Below are positions 1-8,224 of a stretch of DNA of 64,000 nucleotides, piece after piece. The notes beneath the pieces were generated by a model. The model had not been told where the DNA came from, did no database searches, and saw nothing but the letters and a program-made list of their open reading frames with translations. This DNA comes from Solirubrum koreensis. Its GTDB lineage: Bacteria > Bacteroidota > Bacteroidia > Cytophagales > Hymenobacteraceae. Every line of letters starts with the position of its first letter. The stretch's first letter is position 1. The DNA is taken from the NCBI RefSeq assembly GCF_039541855.1, contig NZ_BAABHA010000002.1, positions 434,001 through 498,000 on the forward strand. Direction: 5' to 3'. A program made the translations under genes and the position numbers.

Positions 1-392
1 CAGGCGGCGCGCACGGCTTCTTTGTCGTGCATGGGCACGAAGTGGAATTTGATGCCGTATTTGGCGAAGATGCGGGTGAAAATGCGGTAGGAGCCGCCGT
101 ACAGGTCGTTGGTGGCCACCACTTCGTCGCCGGGTTCCAGCAGCTTCACCATGCAGTCGATGGCAGCCATACCGGAGGCGAAGCACAGGCCGTGGGTGCC
201 GTTGTCCAGCGCCGCCAGGGCATCCTGCAGCTGGGTGCGGGTGGGGTTGTGCGTACGCGAGTACTCGTAGCCTTTATGGTCGCCGGGCGAGCGTTGCACG
301 TAGGTCGAGGTCTGGTAAATGGGCGTCATGATGGCGCCGGTAGTAGGGTCCGGATGTACACCGGCATGAATGGCTTTGGTGCCGAATTTCAT
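1..392 (-). CDS. Cystathionine gamma-synthase-like PLP enzyme (N-terminal part)
   Basis: About 130 N-terminal residues of a Cys/Met-metabolism PLP enzyme (cystathionine gamma-synthase/beta-lyase fold); the rest lies beyond the window edge. The protein starts MKFGTKAIHAGVHPDPTTG and contains the family hallmarks YSRTHNPTR (phosphate and PLP binding segment), FASGMAAI and NDLYGGSYR. The PLP lysine would lie outside the window, so gamma-synthase, beta-lyase and gamma-lyase cannot be separated. Enzymes of this family act in the cytosol on O-acylhomoserine or cystathionine in methionine/cysteine interconversion. The start is the ATG whose complement is at 390-392. It is divergent from the DUF2167 gene, with a short shared promoter region. 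Confidence 0.9.
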   Translation of the reverse strand, partial: MKFGTKAIHAGVHPDPTTGAIMTPIYQTSTYVQRSPGDHKGYEYSRTHNPTRTQLQDALAALDNGTHGLCFASGMAAIDCMVKLLEPGDEVVATNDLYGGSYRIFTRIFAKYGIKFHFVPMHDKEAVRAA

Positions 393-540
393 AGCGAAGG
401 GTTGATTCTGAGAAACAGGAAACGCCGAAAGAGCCCAAAGGTAACAGGCCTATTTTTCTTGGCGGCACTTGCCGGCTAAGCTATTGTAAGCGCCTACCTT
501 GCACCGGTTTGTACCTATTTCTCATTTTACCCTTTACCGC

Positions 541-1494
541 TTGAAACAACTTCTACGCTTCCTCTGCTTGCTCCTTCTGCCCGCACTCAGTGCCCGGGCC
601 GCCAGCACGCCCATCGATTCGACCGCCCTGCGTCAGGCCCGCATCGATTCCGTTAACGCCACTTTCCGTTACCAGACCGGCAAAATTCAGCTTCCCGAAG
701 GCCTGGGCAGTCTTACCGTGCCTGCCGGTATGCGCTTTCTCGATGCCGAACAAAGCCGCCGCGTGTTGGTAAACCTCTGGGGCAACCCCGAAACGGCCAC
801 CGAAGGTGTTAAAGGCATGCTTTTCCCCGCCGATAAGGGCCCAATTGCCGAAGGCAACTGGGCGTTTGTGGTTAGTTACGAGCCCATGGGCTACGTGAAA
901 GACGACGACGCCGAAGACATCAATTACGACGAATTGTTGGCCGACATGCAGGCGGAAACCCGCGAGAACAACGAAGCCCGCAAGGCTGCTGGTTACGGCG
1001 GCTTCGAGTTGCTCGGCTGGGCCGTTGCACCGCACTACGACAAGGCAACCCACGCCCTGCACTGGGCCAAAAAGCTGCAATTTGAGGGCAGCGAGACGCC
1101 CACCCTCAACTACGACGTGCGCCTGCTCGGCCGCAAAGGCGTGCTCAGCCTGAACGCCGTGGCCGACTCCATGCAGCTTGGCCTGGTACAGTCGCAGATT
1201 CCAGCCGTAGTAAAAGGTACCGATTTCGCCCAGGGCCTGCGTTATGCCGACTTCAACCCCGACATCGACGAAGTAGCCGCGTACTCCATTGGCGGTTTGG
1301 TAGCCGGCAAGGTGCTGGCCAAGGTGGGTGCATTTGCCCTCATTGCCAAGTTCTGGAAAGTTATTCTGGCGCTGCTGGCTGCAGGTTTCACGGCCGTTCG
1401 CCGTTTCCTCTCGGGTCGTTCAAAAACCGATGAGGAGCCCGCGCTGGCCTACTCCGAAACGGCCGACAACGGTAATCCTCCGGCCGAAGTGTAG
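541..1494 (+). CDS. DUF2167 membrane protein
   Basis: Protein of unknown function matching the DUF2167 pattern: a long exported domain with LPEGLGSLTVPAGMRFL, a GNWAFVVSYEPMGYV stretch, a DDAEDINYDELL acidic segment and HALHWAKKLQF, then a C-terminal membrane helix (about the last 60 residues) and a charged tail. No in-frame ATG precedes the domain. The TTG at 541 gives a good signal peptide (KQLLRFLCLLLLPALSARA). An upstream TTG at 499 is possible, but it overlaps TACCTTGC, a near match to the Bacteroidota -7 element, so it is less likely to be translated. Function is unknown; an envelope location is inferred from the signal peptide and terminal helix. Confidence 0.85.
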   Translation: MKQLLRFLCLLLLPALSARAASTPIDSTALRQARIDSVNATFRYQTGKIQLPEGLGSLTVPAGMRFLDAEQSRRVLVNLWGNPETATEGVKGMLFPADKGPIAEGNWAFVVSYEPMGYVKDDDAEDINYDELLADMQAETRENNEARKAAGYGGFELLGWAVAPHYDKATHALHWAKKLQFEGSETPTLNYDVRLLGRKGVLSLNAVADSMQLGLVQSQIPAVVKGTDFAQGLRYADFNPDIDEVAAYSIGGLVAGKVLAKVGAFALIAKFWKVILALLAAGFTAVRRFLSGRSKTDEEPALAYSETADNGNPPAEV

Positions 1495-1523
1495 CTTCGG
1501 CGCCGGATTTTACGTTTCAGCCT

Positions 1524-1559
1524 CACGAGCGGGCCGGCCCGGTGGCCGGTCCGCTCGTG
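1524..1559 (+). terminator. Hairpin after DUF2167 gene
   Basis: A GC-rich inverted repeat with arms CACGAGCGGGCCGGCC and GGCCGGTCCGCTCGTG (one G:U pair) and a 4-base loop lies 30 bases after the DUF2167 stop. There is no U tract, so termination strength is uncertain. The next gene starts 24 bases further on. Confidence 0.5.
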
Positions 1560-1583
1560 CATTTAGCCCGCTGCCGTTTGCCC

Positions 1584-2297
1584 ATGCGTTTTCTCCGCGA
1601 CCTGTTCCGCACCAATTTCTCCACCCTGCTCTCCATGGGCCTGCTGGTGGCCATGCCCGTGGTGGGCAGCTCGTCGCTCACCTGGATTTTGTACCGCAAT
1701 CAGGATTTGTTGCAGCAGCTCACGCCGGTTCAGGTGGGGCTGTATTTCGTGCTCATTGCCTTTACCATGGCGTTTGCGCTTACGCCCACCACGTTTGTGG
1801 CCTTGGTAACGGGCTTTTACTTCGGCTGGCTGGGCTTCCCCGGCATGGTGGTGAGTTACGCCTTGGCGGCCCTAGTGGGTTACGCCATTGCCTCGGCCCT
1901 CGACCACGGCAAAATGCTCACCTTCCTGCACCATTTTCCCAAAGCCGATGCTGTAATGCGGGAGCTGAAAAACGAAAGTTGGCAGCTCATCCTGCTCACG
2001 CGCCTTTCTCCCGTACTGCCCTTCGCCCTCATGACGTTTGTGCTGGCCGTGATGCGCGTGGACCGGAAACGGTTTTTACTGGCCTCGGTGCTGGGCATGC
2101 TCCCGCGCAGCCTATTCTTCTACTGGCTGGGCACTAAAGCCCAAGACGTATTCAGCGCCGTGAGCGACCCCGACAGCGGCACCGCGGGCAAGCTGCTGGT
2201 GGCAGCCCTGATTGTGGTATCGGTTTTTGGCTTGTACTGGCTTTTCAACCGGGCGCTGAACCGCGCGCTGCAAAAAGGACAAAAAAATTCTGTCTGA
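1584..2297 (+). CDS. TVP38/TMEM64 family (VTT domain) membrane protein
   Basis: A 237-residue polytopic membrane protein of the DedA/TVP38 superfamily. It has a first membrane helix near residues 15-35, then the VTT core with TFVALVTGFYFGWLGFPGMVV, the re-entrant ALVGYAIASAL segment, the signature LLTRLSPVLPFALMTFVLAV and a final helix near the C-terminus. Eukaryotic and bacterial relatives are linked to lipid scrambling or undecaprenyl-phosphate recycling, but the substrate of this one cannot be read from sequence. The ATG at 1584 is preferred over a GTG at 1542 that lies inside the preceding hairpin and adds residues without family resemblance. Confidence 0.88.
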   Translation: MRFLRDLFRTNFSTLLSMGLLVAMPVVGSSSLTWILYRNQDLLQQLTPVQVGLYFVLIAFTMAFALTPTTFVALVTGFYFGWLGFPGMVVSYALAALVGYAIASALDHGKMLTFLHHFPKADAVMRELKNESWQLILLTRLSPVLPFALMTFVLAVMRVDRKRFLLASVLGMLPRSLFFYWLGTKAQDVFSAVSDPDSGTAGKLLVAALIVVSVFGLYWLFNRALNRALQKGQKNSV

Positions 2298-2353
2298 CTT
2301 TCAGTCGCTTGCTGCCCACCACGACCCTTTTTCACGGAAATAGCAGCTTGTAA

Positions 2354-2386
2354 TTTGCGTTTCCGAAATTTCAGCGGCTATCTTTG
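2354..2386 (+). promoter_or_regulatory. Bacteroidota-type promoter of tRNA-Arg
   Basis: TTTG at 2354-2357 and an exact TAnnTTTG element (TATCTTTG) at 2379-2386 are separated by 21 bases, as expected for the Bacteroidota housekeeping sigma factor. The tRNA begins 20 bases downstream, which leaves a short 5' leader for processing. Confidence 0.65.
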
Positions 2387-2406
2387 CGCTCCGCTAGACG
2401 GAAAAG

Positions 2407-2480
2407 GGTCACGTAGCTCAACTGGATAGAGCACCTGGCTACGAACCAGGAGGTTTGGGGTTCGACTCCCTACGTGACCA
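2407..2480 (+). tRNA. tRNA-Arg (anticodon ACG)
   Basis: A 74-base cloverleaf: acceptor GGTCACG/CGTGACC, D arm GCTC/GAGC, anticodon stem CCTGG/CCAGG with loop CTACGAA (anticodon ACG at 2441-2443), variable loop AGGTT, T arm TGGGG/CCCTA around TTCGACT, and discriminator A at 2480. The 3' CCA is not encoded, so a nucleotidyltransferase must add it. The A at the wobble position is expected to be deaminated to inosine to read CGU/CGC/CGA. A promoter sits just upstream and a U-tailed hairpin follows. Confidence 0.97.
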
Positions 2481-2487
2481 CAAAAAA

Positions 2488-2517
2488 CGCCCTCGGCATT
2501 GCGCCGAGGGCGTTTTT
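2488..2517 (+). terminator. Intrinsic terminator of tRNA-Arg, shared with the facing small gene
   Basis: Arms CGCCCTCGGC and GCCGAGGGCG enclose a 5-base loop, with A residues before and TTTTT after. It lies 7 bases after the tRNA and touches the stop codon of the small minus-strand gene, so it can serve both directions. Confidence 0.85.
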
Positions 2518-2650
2518 ATTTCCGGGCACTTTCCTTTTTCTGGTTGATCAAATAGTTCAGCACCAAGTAGCTGACGGCTACCAAAAGAATTGCTAAAAGC
2601 GGGTAACCGAGCACTGTAGGCAAAGGGCATTCGGTAGGCTCAAGCGGCAT
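2516..2650 (-). CDS. 44-residue single-helix membrane protein
   Basis: Small frame reading MPLEPTECPLPTVLGYPLL followed by an uninterrupted hydrophobic helix (AILLVAVSYLVLNYLI) and a basic C-terminus (NQKKESARK). The form is that of a small bitopic membrane protein with the N-terminus outside and the positively charged end in the cytosol. Its stop codon abuts the tRNA terminator, so it ends on a shared hairpin. AATGTTTG, one mismatch from TAnnTTTG, lies upstream on its strand. I recognise no family. Its reality rests on the clean helix, charge distribution and terminator position. Confidence 0.55.
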   Translation of the reverse strand: MPLEPTECPLPTVLGYPLLAILLVAVSYLVLNYLINQKKESARK

Positions 2651-2734
2651 AAGCACCAGCATTTAGGGCCACAAACATTGTCCCCGTCCGGGCGTTGTAC
2701 CGAAGGCAAAACACCTGCCGCTGAAACCTGCTGC

Positions 2735-4057
2735 ATGAAAGTCTTGTACTGGCTGCGCAATGATTTGCGCTTGCACGACAACGAAATTCTGACGGCTCTG
2801 CCAGCTTCCGCCGAAGCGCTGCTGCCCGTCTATTGCTTCGACCCGGCTGCCCTAGGGGCCGACCGCTATTTGGGCCTGCCGCGGCTGGGTCCGCACCGCC
2901 TGCCGTTTCTGTTGGAAAGTCTGGCCGATTTGCAGCGCCAATACTCCACTTTGGGTTCCGGTATCCACTTTGTGTTCGGGAATCCTGCCATTGAGCTGCC
3001 GCGCCTAGTTCGCGAATTAAGTCTGAGCGCCGTGTGGACGAGTGCCGAACACCCGCACGAAGAAACTACCGCCGAAACCGAACTCGTAGCTGCTCTGGGC
3101 CGCAGTGTGCCCGTCCGCTTCTTCGAAACGCTTTCGTTGCTGCACCCGCACGACCTACCCATCTCCGTGCAGCAGCTGCCGCTTTCGTTCAGCAAGTTTC
3201 GGTTTGATGTAGCGGCGGGCACGCAGGTGCGCCCGCCCTTGTCCACCCCCCGGCAGTTGCCGCCGCTGCCCGCCGGCGTAACGCCCGCGCCATTGCCCAG
3301 CGCAGCCGCTGTGACCGAAGCACTGGGCCAATCAATGGCTGCAGAGCGCCGCCGCGACTCTCGTTCGGCACTGCCAGCGCTAGGCGGGGGCGAAACTGCC
3401 GCATTGGCCCGCCTGCACGACTACATAGTGGACCGCCGCCTCATTGCGCGCTATAACGACACCCGTAACGAGATGCTAGGCGAAGCTTTCAGCACCAAGT
3501 TTTCGCCCTGGCTGGCCAATGGCAGCTTGTCGGCCCGCCAAATATGGGCGGCCATCAACGACTACGAGGCCGTAGCGGGCCCGAACGGAAAAGGCTCCCA
3601 GCAGCTGCGTATGGAACTCGTGTGGCGCGACTATTTCCGGCTGCTCGCCCGCCGCGCTGGGGCTGGCTTTTTCCGCCTCGCGGGCCTGCGTGGCCAGCTG
3701 CCCAAGGCCATCAACCCAGACCGGGCCGCCTTTGAAAGCTGGACCCAGGGCCGTACCGGCAACGGGTTCGTCGACGCCAACATGCGCGAGCTGGCCGCCA
3801 CGGGCTTCATGAGCAACCGTGGCCGCCAAAACGCGGCCAGTTACCTCATTCACGACTTAGGCCAAGATTGGCGCTGGGGCGCGGCCTGGTTTGAACACCA
3901 GCTCATCGACCACGACCCAGCTTCGAACTGGGGCAACTGGAAATACATAGCCGGCACCGGCACCGATGTGCGGGACACCGCTTTCGACGTGGCTCAGCAG
4001 GCCCGCCGCTACGACCCAAAGGGCCGGTACGTTCGCACCTGGATGCGCGAAGCCTGA
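2735..4057 (+). CDS. DASH-type cryptochrome / photolyase
   Basis: A 440-residue flavoprotein of the cryptochrome/photolyase family, DASH branch. The N-terminal antenna domain begins MKVLYWLRNDLRLHDNE, and the C-terminal FAD domain carries RMELVWRDYFRLLARR, FVDANMRELAATGFMSNRGR and NWGNWKYIAGTGTDVRD, typical of CRY-DASH. DASH proteins bind FAD and usually a pterin antenna and repair cyclobutane dimers in single-stranded DNA under blue light. The ATG at 2735 is chosen because the family N-terminus starts there; an upstream in-frame ATG at 2678 would add 19 unrelated residues. It stands alone, between the tRNA/small-protein pair and glutamate dehydrogenase. Confidence 0.95.
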   Translation: MKVLYWLRNDLRLHDNEILTALPASAEALLPVYCFDPAALGADRYLGLPRLGPHRLPFLLESLADLQRQYSTLGSGIHFVFGNPAIELPRLVRELSLSAVWTSAEHPHEETTAETELVAALGRSVPVRFFETLSLLHPHDLPISVQQLPLSFSKFRFDVAAGTQVRPPLSTPRQLPPLPAGVTPAPLPSAAAVTEALGQSMAAERRRDSRSALPALGGGETAALARLHDYIVDRRLIARYNDTRNEMLGEAFSTKFSPWLANGSLSARQIWAAINDYEAVAGPNGKGSQQLRMELVWRDYFRLLARRAGAGFFRLAGLRGQLPKAINPDRAAFESWTQGRTGNGFVDANMRELAATGFMSNRGRQNAASYLIHDLGQDWRWGAAWFEHQLIDHDPASNWGNWKYIAGTGTDVRDTAFDVAQQARRYDPKGRYVRTWMREA

Positions 4058-4229
4058 AGAGGCGGCAACGAGCTGCGCCATTAACTATGGCCCTGGCATG
4101 CTGCTGGGGTCTTTTTTGCATGTTGCTCCTTATGCCAAGACAGGGTCTCCAAGATCAGGCAAGGGCCGACGCAACGGAGCGGTTCGGTTTCTCGTTCGCA
4201 AGCAGACTTCCTCACCTAATCATGCGCAT

Positions 4230-5651
4230 ATGAGCCAGCCGATTCAGGGAAAAGATTTCTACGACAGTGTGCTGCAGTTTTACGACAAGGCGGCGCGGTT
4301 TTCCCGGCTGGACCCGGGCATTCTGGAGCAAATCAAGGTTTGCAACAGCGTGTACAAGGTGAGTTTTCCGGTGGAAGTTGATGGCCACGTGCAGGTGTTC
4401 GAAGGCATTCGGGTGCAGCACAGCCACCACAAACTGCCCAGCAAAGGAGGCATCCGCTATAGCGTTTACGTGGACGAAGAAGAGGTAAAAGCCCTGGCCA
4501 CGCTCATGACTTTTAAATGTGCCTTGGTGGACGTGCCGTTTGGCGGAGCCAAGGGCGGCGTGAAAATCAACCCGCGCACCAGCTCCGTGCAAACGCTGGA
4601 ACGCGTAACGCGCCGCTACGCCAGTGAGCTGATCAAGAAAAACCTGATTGGGCCGGGCATGGACGTGCCCGCGCCCGACTACGGAACCGGCAGCCGCGAA
4701 ATGGCCTGGATTGCCGATACCTACCTAGCTTTTAAGTTTGGCGACACCAATGCTCTGGGCTGCGTTACGGGCAAACCCGTGGGCCAAGGCGGCATCCGGG
4801 GCCGCACGGAGGCCACCGGCTTGGGCGTGTTCTTCGGCTTGCGTGAGCTGTTTAACGACATGGTCATGCTCAAAAAACTGGAGTTGAGCAGCGGCATTGC
4901 GGGCAAGCGCATAATTGTGCAAGGCTTGGGGAATGTGGGCTACCACGCCGCGCATTTCTGCCAGCAGGCCGGCGCCATTATTACGGGCATTGCCGAGCGC
5001 GAAGGCGGCATTTTTAACCCCGACGGCCTGGATGTGGAAGCCGTGATGAGCCACCGCACCGAAGGCGGCTCCATCCTCAATTACCCCGGCGCTGAAAACG
5101 TGGCCGACTCGGGCAAGCTGCTGGAATACGAGTGCGACGTGCTGCTGCCTGCTGCCCTCGAAAACCAGATCCACGAAGGCAACGCCGCCCGCATTCAGGC
5201 GAAAGTGGTGGCTGAAGGAGCTAACGGCCCGGTAACCCGCGCCGCCGAGCAAATCCTGCTCGAGCGCGGCGTAGTGGTTCTGCCCGACCTCTACCTAAAC
5301 GCCGGTGGGGTAACCGTGTCGTACTTCGAGTGGCTGAAGAACCTTTCCAACGTACGCTTCGGGCGCATGGGCAAACGGGCCGAAGAGGCATCGTTGCAGC
5401 GCTTGGTTACCACCATCGAGCAAACCACCGGCAAGAGCATCAGCGCGCAGGAGCGGGAACTGATTGTGCGCGGCGCCGACGAAATCAGCCTAGTACGCTC
5501 GGGCCTCGAGGATACCATGATTGTGGCCTACCACGAAATACGGGAGGTGCAGAATCAGATCAAAGGCATCGAGGATTTGCGCACGGCCGCCTTTTACAGC
5601 GCCATCGAAAAGGTTGGCGTGAGCTACCAGGCGCTCGGCATTTTCCCGTAA
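4230..5651 (+). CDS. Glu/Leu/Phe/Val-type dehydrogenase, probably glutamate dehydrogenase
   Basis: A 473-residue NAD(P)-dependent dehydrogenase that interconverts glutamate with 2-oxoglutarate and ammonia in the cytosol. Visible family motifs are LPSKGGIRYSV (substrate-binding lysine region), VDVPFGGAKGGVKINPR (catalytic lysine), GPGMDVPAPDYGT, TGKPVGQGGIRGRTEATGLG and the Rossmann segment IIVQGLGNVGYHAAHFC. The length fits the hexameric class, slightly extended at the C-terminus. Start ATG at 4230, after about 170 non-coding bases. Transcribed alone; the next gene converges on it. A leucine or valine dehydrogenase is less likely given length, but substrate class is inferred. Confidence 0.93.
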   Translation: MSQPIQGKDFYDSVLQFYDKAARFSRLDPGILEQIKVCNSVYKVSFPVEVDGHVQVFEGIRVQHSHHKLPSKGGIRYSVYVDEEEVKALATLMTFKCALVDVPFGGAKGGVKINPRTSSVQTLERVTRRYASELIKKNLIGPGMDVPAPDYGTGSREMAWIADTYLAFKFGDTNALGCVTGKPVGQGGIRGRTEATGLGVFFGLRELFNDMVMLKKLELSSGIAGKRIIVQGLGNVGYHAAHFCQQAGAIITGIAEREGGIFNPDGLDVEAVMSHRTEGGSILNYPGAENVADSGKLLEYECDVLLPAALENQIHEGNAARIQAKVVAEGANGPVTRAAEQILLERGVVVLPDLYLNAGGVTVSYFEWLKNLSNVRFGRMGKRAEEASLQRLVTTIEQTTGKSISAQERELIVRGADEISLVRSGLEDTMIVAYHEIREVQNQIKGIEDLRTAAFYSAIEKVGVSYQALGIFP

Positions 5652-5690
5652 CACGATGGGCAGCGGCTCTTCCGGCAACTGCTATTATTC

Positions 5691-6356
5691 CTAGTCCAGG
5701 CCGCGGTTCAAAAACCGGATCAGGGGCTGTAGACCTTGGAAGCCGGCGGTTACGCGGGCCTGTAGTTCCGGACTGGTAACCTCGGCATCGGTTAAAGGGT
5801 GCGAGGCGGTGAAGCTGCGCAACTTAAGATACGGCAAGGCTGGGTTGGCGGCATCGTAGCCTTTGGGTGGGCGCCGCAGGGCGGTTTCCTGGCTCAGGCC
5901 CGTAAAGTAGCGTCGAAAATCGGGGCCGGCCAGCAGCTGTTCGAAGGCGGGCAGGTCATAATCTATTTCCTGCCGAATGGCGGCCAGCGCGGCGGCGTCG
6001 GGCATGTACAGGCCACCGGCCACAAAGGAGTTGGCAGGCTCGATGTTCAGGTAATAACCGGCCGTAGGTGCGCCTTTGCCCCCGGCGTTAAACCAAGCCC
6101 CGAAGTTGGATTTGTACGGCGACTTATCGGTTGAGAAACGTACGTCGCGGTTGATGCGGAATACGCACTTTTTGGGCTGCAGCCGCGAGGCAGCAATGGC
6201 TGCGTCAAAAGCCTCTACGCCGGCAAGCAGCTCTACCACCAGGTTCAGAAAATCGGCCTTGGCGAGGTCGTAAGCAGGCCGGTTCGCGTCGAACCAGGGC
6301 TTGGTGTTGTTGGCTTTTAGGTCGGCGAGGAACGTGAGGGTAGCAGCTTGAAGCAT
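5691..6356 (-). CDS. DUF2461 domain protein
   Basis: A 221-residue cytosolic protein of the DUF2461 (TIGR02453) family, function unknown. The signature stretches are FLADLKANNTKPWFDANRP near the N-terminus, CVFRINRDVRFSTDKSPYK, a GYYLNIEPANSFVAGGLY strand segment and a C-terminal DAEVTSPEL. The ATG at 6356 matches the usual family start (MLQAATLTFL); upstream in-frame sequence is arginine-rich and unlike the family. It converges with glutamate dehydrogenase, with only 39 bases between the stops. Confidence 0.9.
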   Translation of the reverse strand: MLQAATLTFLADLKANNTKPWFDANRPAYDLAKADFLNLVVELLAGVEAFDAAIAASRLQPKKCVFRINRDVRFSTDKSPYKSNFGAWFNAGGKGAPTAGYYLNIEPANSFVAGGLYMPDAAALAAIRQEIDYDLPAFEQLLAGPDFRRYFTGLSQETALRRPPKGYDAANPALPYLKLRSFTASHPLTDAEVTSPELQARVTAGFQGLQPLIRFLNRGLD

Positions 6357-6514
6357 ATGCGGTAGGTTAAGGCGGCAAATACGCAAGCGCGCGGCAAACC
6401 TGCGGCCCCATGCGGCAAACAAACCTGGGAGCTGCGGCTTAACCAGCGGCAGTACCTTCGGTTTAAGCGTGCGTATTCCTCTTTGCTGCTATACCGTTTG
6501 TTTAACTACTCTGC

Positions 6515-7090
6515 ATGATGCCTTCTGCGCCGTGCCCCTGGGCCGAACACAGCCCATTGCTACGCGACTTCCACGACCACGAATGGGGCGAGCCAGTGGC
6601 CGAGGCCGCTATTTTGTTTGAGTACTTGGTGCTGCACACCTTCCAGATCGGGTTCGACTTTCCGGTGGTATTGCGCCGACGCGAAGCATTTCGGGAACTA
6701 CTGGCTGGGTTCGACCCCGAACGCCTGGCTCGTTTCGGCGCCGAGGAAGTAGAGGACTTGCTGCACAACCCGCGCATTCTGCGCAACCGCCGCAAGCTGG
6801 AAGCCACGCTGCAGAACGCTCGGGCCTGGCTGCGCCTCCGCCAAGAGCTAGGCGGCGACGAGCAATTACTTGCCTTTTTCTACGCGTTTGTGGGCGGCTT
6901 TCCGCTCGATACCCAACGCAGTGCCAATAACCCGGTACCACTCAGCACGCCCGAAAGCGAAGCCCTAAGCAAGGAACTCAAGCGGCGAGGCTTTACCATG
7001 ACGGGGCCCGTTACCTGCTACAGTATTCTGCAAACGGCGGGCATGGTAAACGACCACCTGCTAGCTGCCCGCGCCATACCGAGTGCTTAG
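6515..7090 (+). CDS. DNA-3-methyladenine glycosylase I-like protein with altered active site
   Basis: A 191-residue protein of the Tag family, whose classical members remove 3-methyladenine from DNA. The alignment with E. coli Tag as I remember it needs no gap over the N-terminal half: CPWA, FHDHEWGEP, then LFEYLVL and the LRRREAF and RNRRKLEATLQNARAWL stretches, ending TGPVTCYSILQTAGMVNDH. Several residues known from Tag are changed: the base-contacting Glu38 is His41, Trp46 is Phe49, Tyr13 is Leu16, Tyr16 is Phe19, and the zinc ligand Cys179 is Ala185. Cys7, His20 and His181 remain. Either it has a different base preference or it is a divergent, possibly inactive, paralogue. It has no operon partner. 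Confidence 0.85.
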   Translation: MMPSAPCPWAEHSPLLRDFHDHEWGEPVAEAAILFEYLVLHTFQIGFDFPVVLRRREAFRELLAGFDPERLARFGAEEVEDLLHNPRILRNRRKLEATLQNARAWLRLRQELGGDEQLLAFFYAFVGGFPLDTQRSANNPVPLSTPESEALSKELKRRGFTMTGPVTCYSILQTAGMVNDHLLAARAIPSA

Positions 7091-7140
7091 GATTGGCGGC
7101 GGACCGGTAGCGCAACGGTGAGCTTTCGAACCAAGCAGGT

Positions 7141-7380
7141 TTACAGCGGATGTACGCCGCCGATATTGCTCGCGCCGGGGTCCGTTTCGCCGCTGGTGTC
7201 GGGCTGCACGTTGGCCGCACCGGGGTCGACAGGCGTTTCTTCGTTGTCTTCGTCAACTGGCTCGGGCACCGCGGCGGGTTGCGGCGGGGTGGTGCCGCTG
7301 GTTTTGGGGTCCTGCTTCGGGTCGGTTTGGTGGGCCTGATTTCTTGGGTCTTCGGGCCTATAAGCTGATGTGGTTTTCAT
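7141..7380 (-). CDS. Small proline/acid-rich disordered protein
   Basis: A 79-residue frame starting MKTTSAYRPEDPRNQAHQ, rich in Pro, Asp, Glu, Gln and Thr with no hydrophobic core (PEPVDEDNEETPVDPG, DTSGETDPGASNIGG). It is predicted to be disordered, and I recognise no family. An upstream in-frame ATG at 7434 would add MTKTAGAGGNSFHFAASF. It converges on the Tag-like gene 50 bases away. The biased composition could come from a non-coding strand, so confidence is moderate. Confidence 0.45.
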   Translation of the reverse strand: MKTTSAYRPEDPRNQAHQTDPKQDPKTSGTTPPQPAAVPEPVDEDNEETPVDPGAANVQPDTSGETDPGASNIGGVHPL

Positions 7381-7629
7381 GAAAGATGCGGCAAAGTGAA
7401 AGGAGTTACCGCCGGCACCGGCAGTCTTGGTCATGTGTGTACGCAAACGGAGCGGCCTACGGTAATGGCGGGGCTGAGACGCATCGTTACGCCGGACCTA
7501 GGGCTCTGGTAGCCGCTGCCCGCGTTGCTTGAACCAGGCGCCGCTGATGCAAACGCGGGCCGCGCCGTGGTGAGCGGTTCCTCCCCGCTTCAGCCCGGTT
7601 TCAGCAGCCACCAACTTCGCCCTGCCGCC

Positions 7630-7637
7630 TATTTTTG
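7630..7637 (+). promoter_or_regulatory. TAnnTTTG element 4 bases before the GNAT start
   Basis: TATTTTTG matches the Bacteroidota -7 consensus exactly and ends 4 bases before the ATG at 7642. If used, transcription would begin at or next to the start codon, giving a leaderless mRNA. Confidence 0.5.
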
Positions 7638-7641
7638 CGCC

Positions 7642-8169
7642 ATGCAAACTTCCCTGCACCTCGTCAGCGCAACTCCAGCTGATGTTCCTGAGCTTCTGAC
7701 GCTGGTTAACCGCGCTTACCGCGGCGAAGCCGGGGCGGTAGCGGGCTGGACCAACGAAGCTCATCTGCTGGAAGGTCCGCGCACCTCGGCCGCCGCGCTA
7801 ACGGAACTCCTCACGCAACCAGCCGCCGCCATTCTCGCCTGCCGTATGGGTACGAATGGCCCGTTGGTTGGCAGCGTGTACGTGCAGGTTCAGGCTCCCA
7901 AACTATACCTGGGTATGCTGGCAGTAACTCCCGAACACCAGGCGTTGGGCATTGGCAAATTCCTGCTGCAAGCCGCCGAACACCATGCCACGCAGCATGC
8001 CTGCCGCTCTGTGGTCATGACGGTGCTTTCGGCGCGGCCCGAGCTGTTGGCTTGGTACCAGCGGCGCGGCTACTTGCCCACGGGAGTCATTCAGCCGTTT
8101 CCTACCGGGCCCGATCATGGCACTCCGAAGCAGGAATTGAGTCTGGTAGAACTCGAGAAAACCCTGTAA
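7642..8169 (+). CDS. GNAT family N-acetyltransferase
   Basis: A 175-residue cytosolic acetyltransferase fold. The N-terminal strand-helix reads LHLVSATPADVPELLTLVNRAY, the central strand KLYLGMLAVTPEHQALGIG leads into the acetyl-CoA pyrophosphate loop (QALGIGKFLL), and the C-terminal part reads MTVLSARPELLAWYQRRGYLPTG, a typical GNAT motif B ending. The acceptor substrate is unknown. The ATG at 7642 follows a promoter-like element directly. It ends 55 bases before a long perfect hairpin and converges on the protease gene. Confidence 0.88.
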   Translation: MQTSLHLVSATPADVPELLTLVNRAYRGEAGAVAGWTNEAHLLEGPRTSAAALTELLTQPAAAILACRMGTNGPLVGSVYVQVQAPKLYLGMLAVTPEHQALGIGKFLLQAAEHHATQHACRSVVMTVLSARPELLAWYQRRGYLPTGVIQPFPTGPDHGTPKQELSLVELEKTL

Positions 8170-8224
8170 AGCCGCCGAAGCTACGTGTTTGCCAAGCTTT
8201 ACTCAGTCAACTGCCTGGTCTTCT

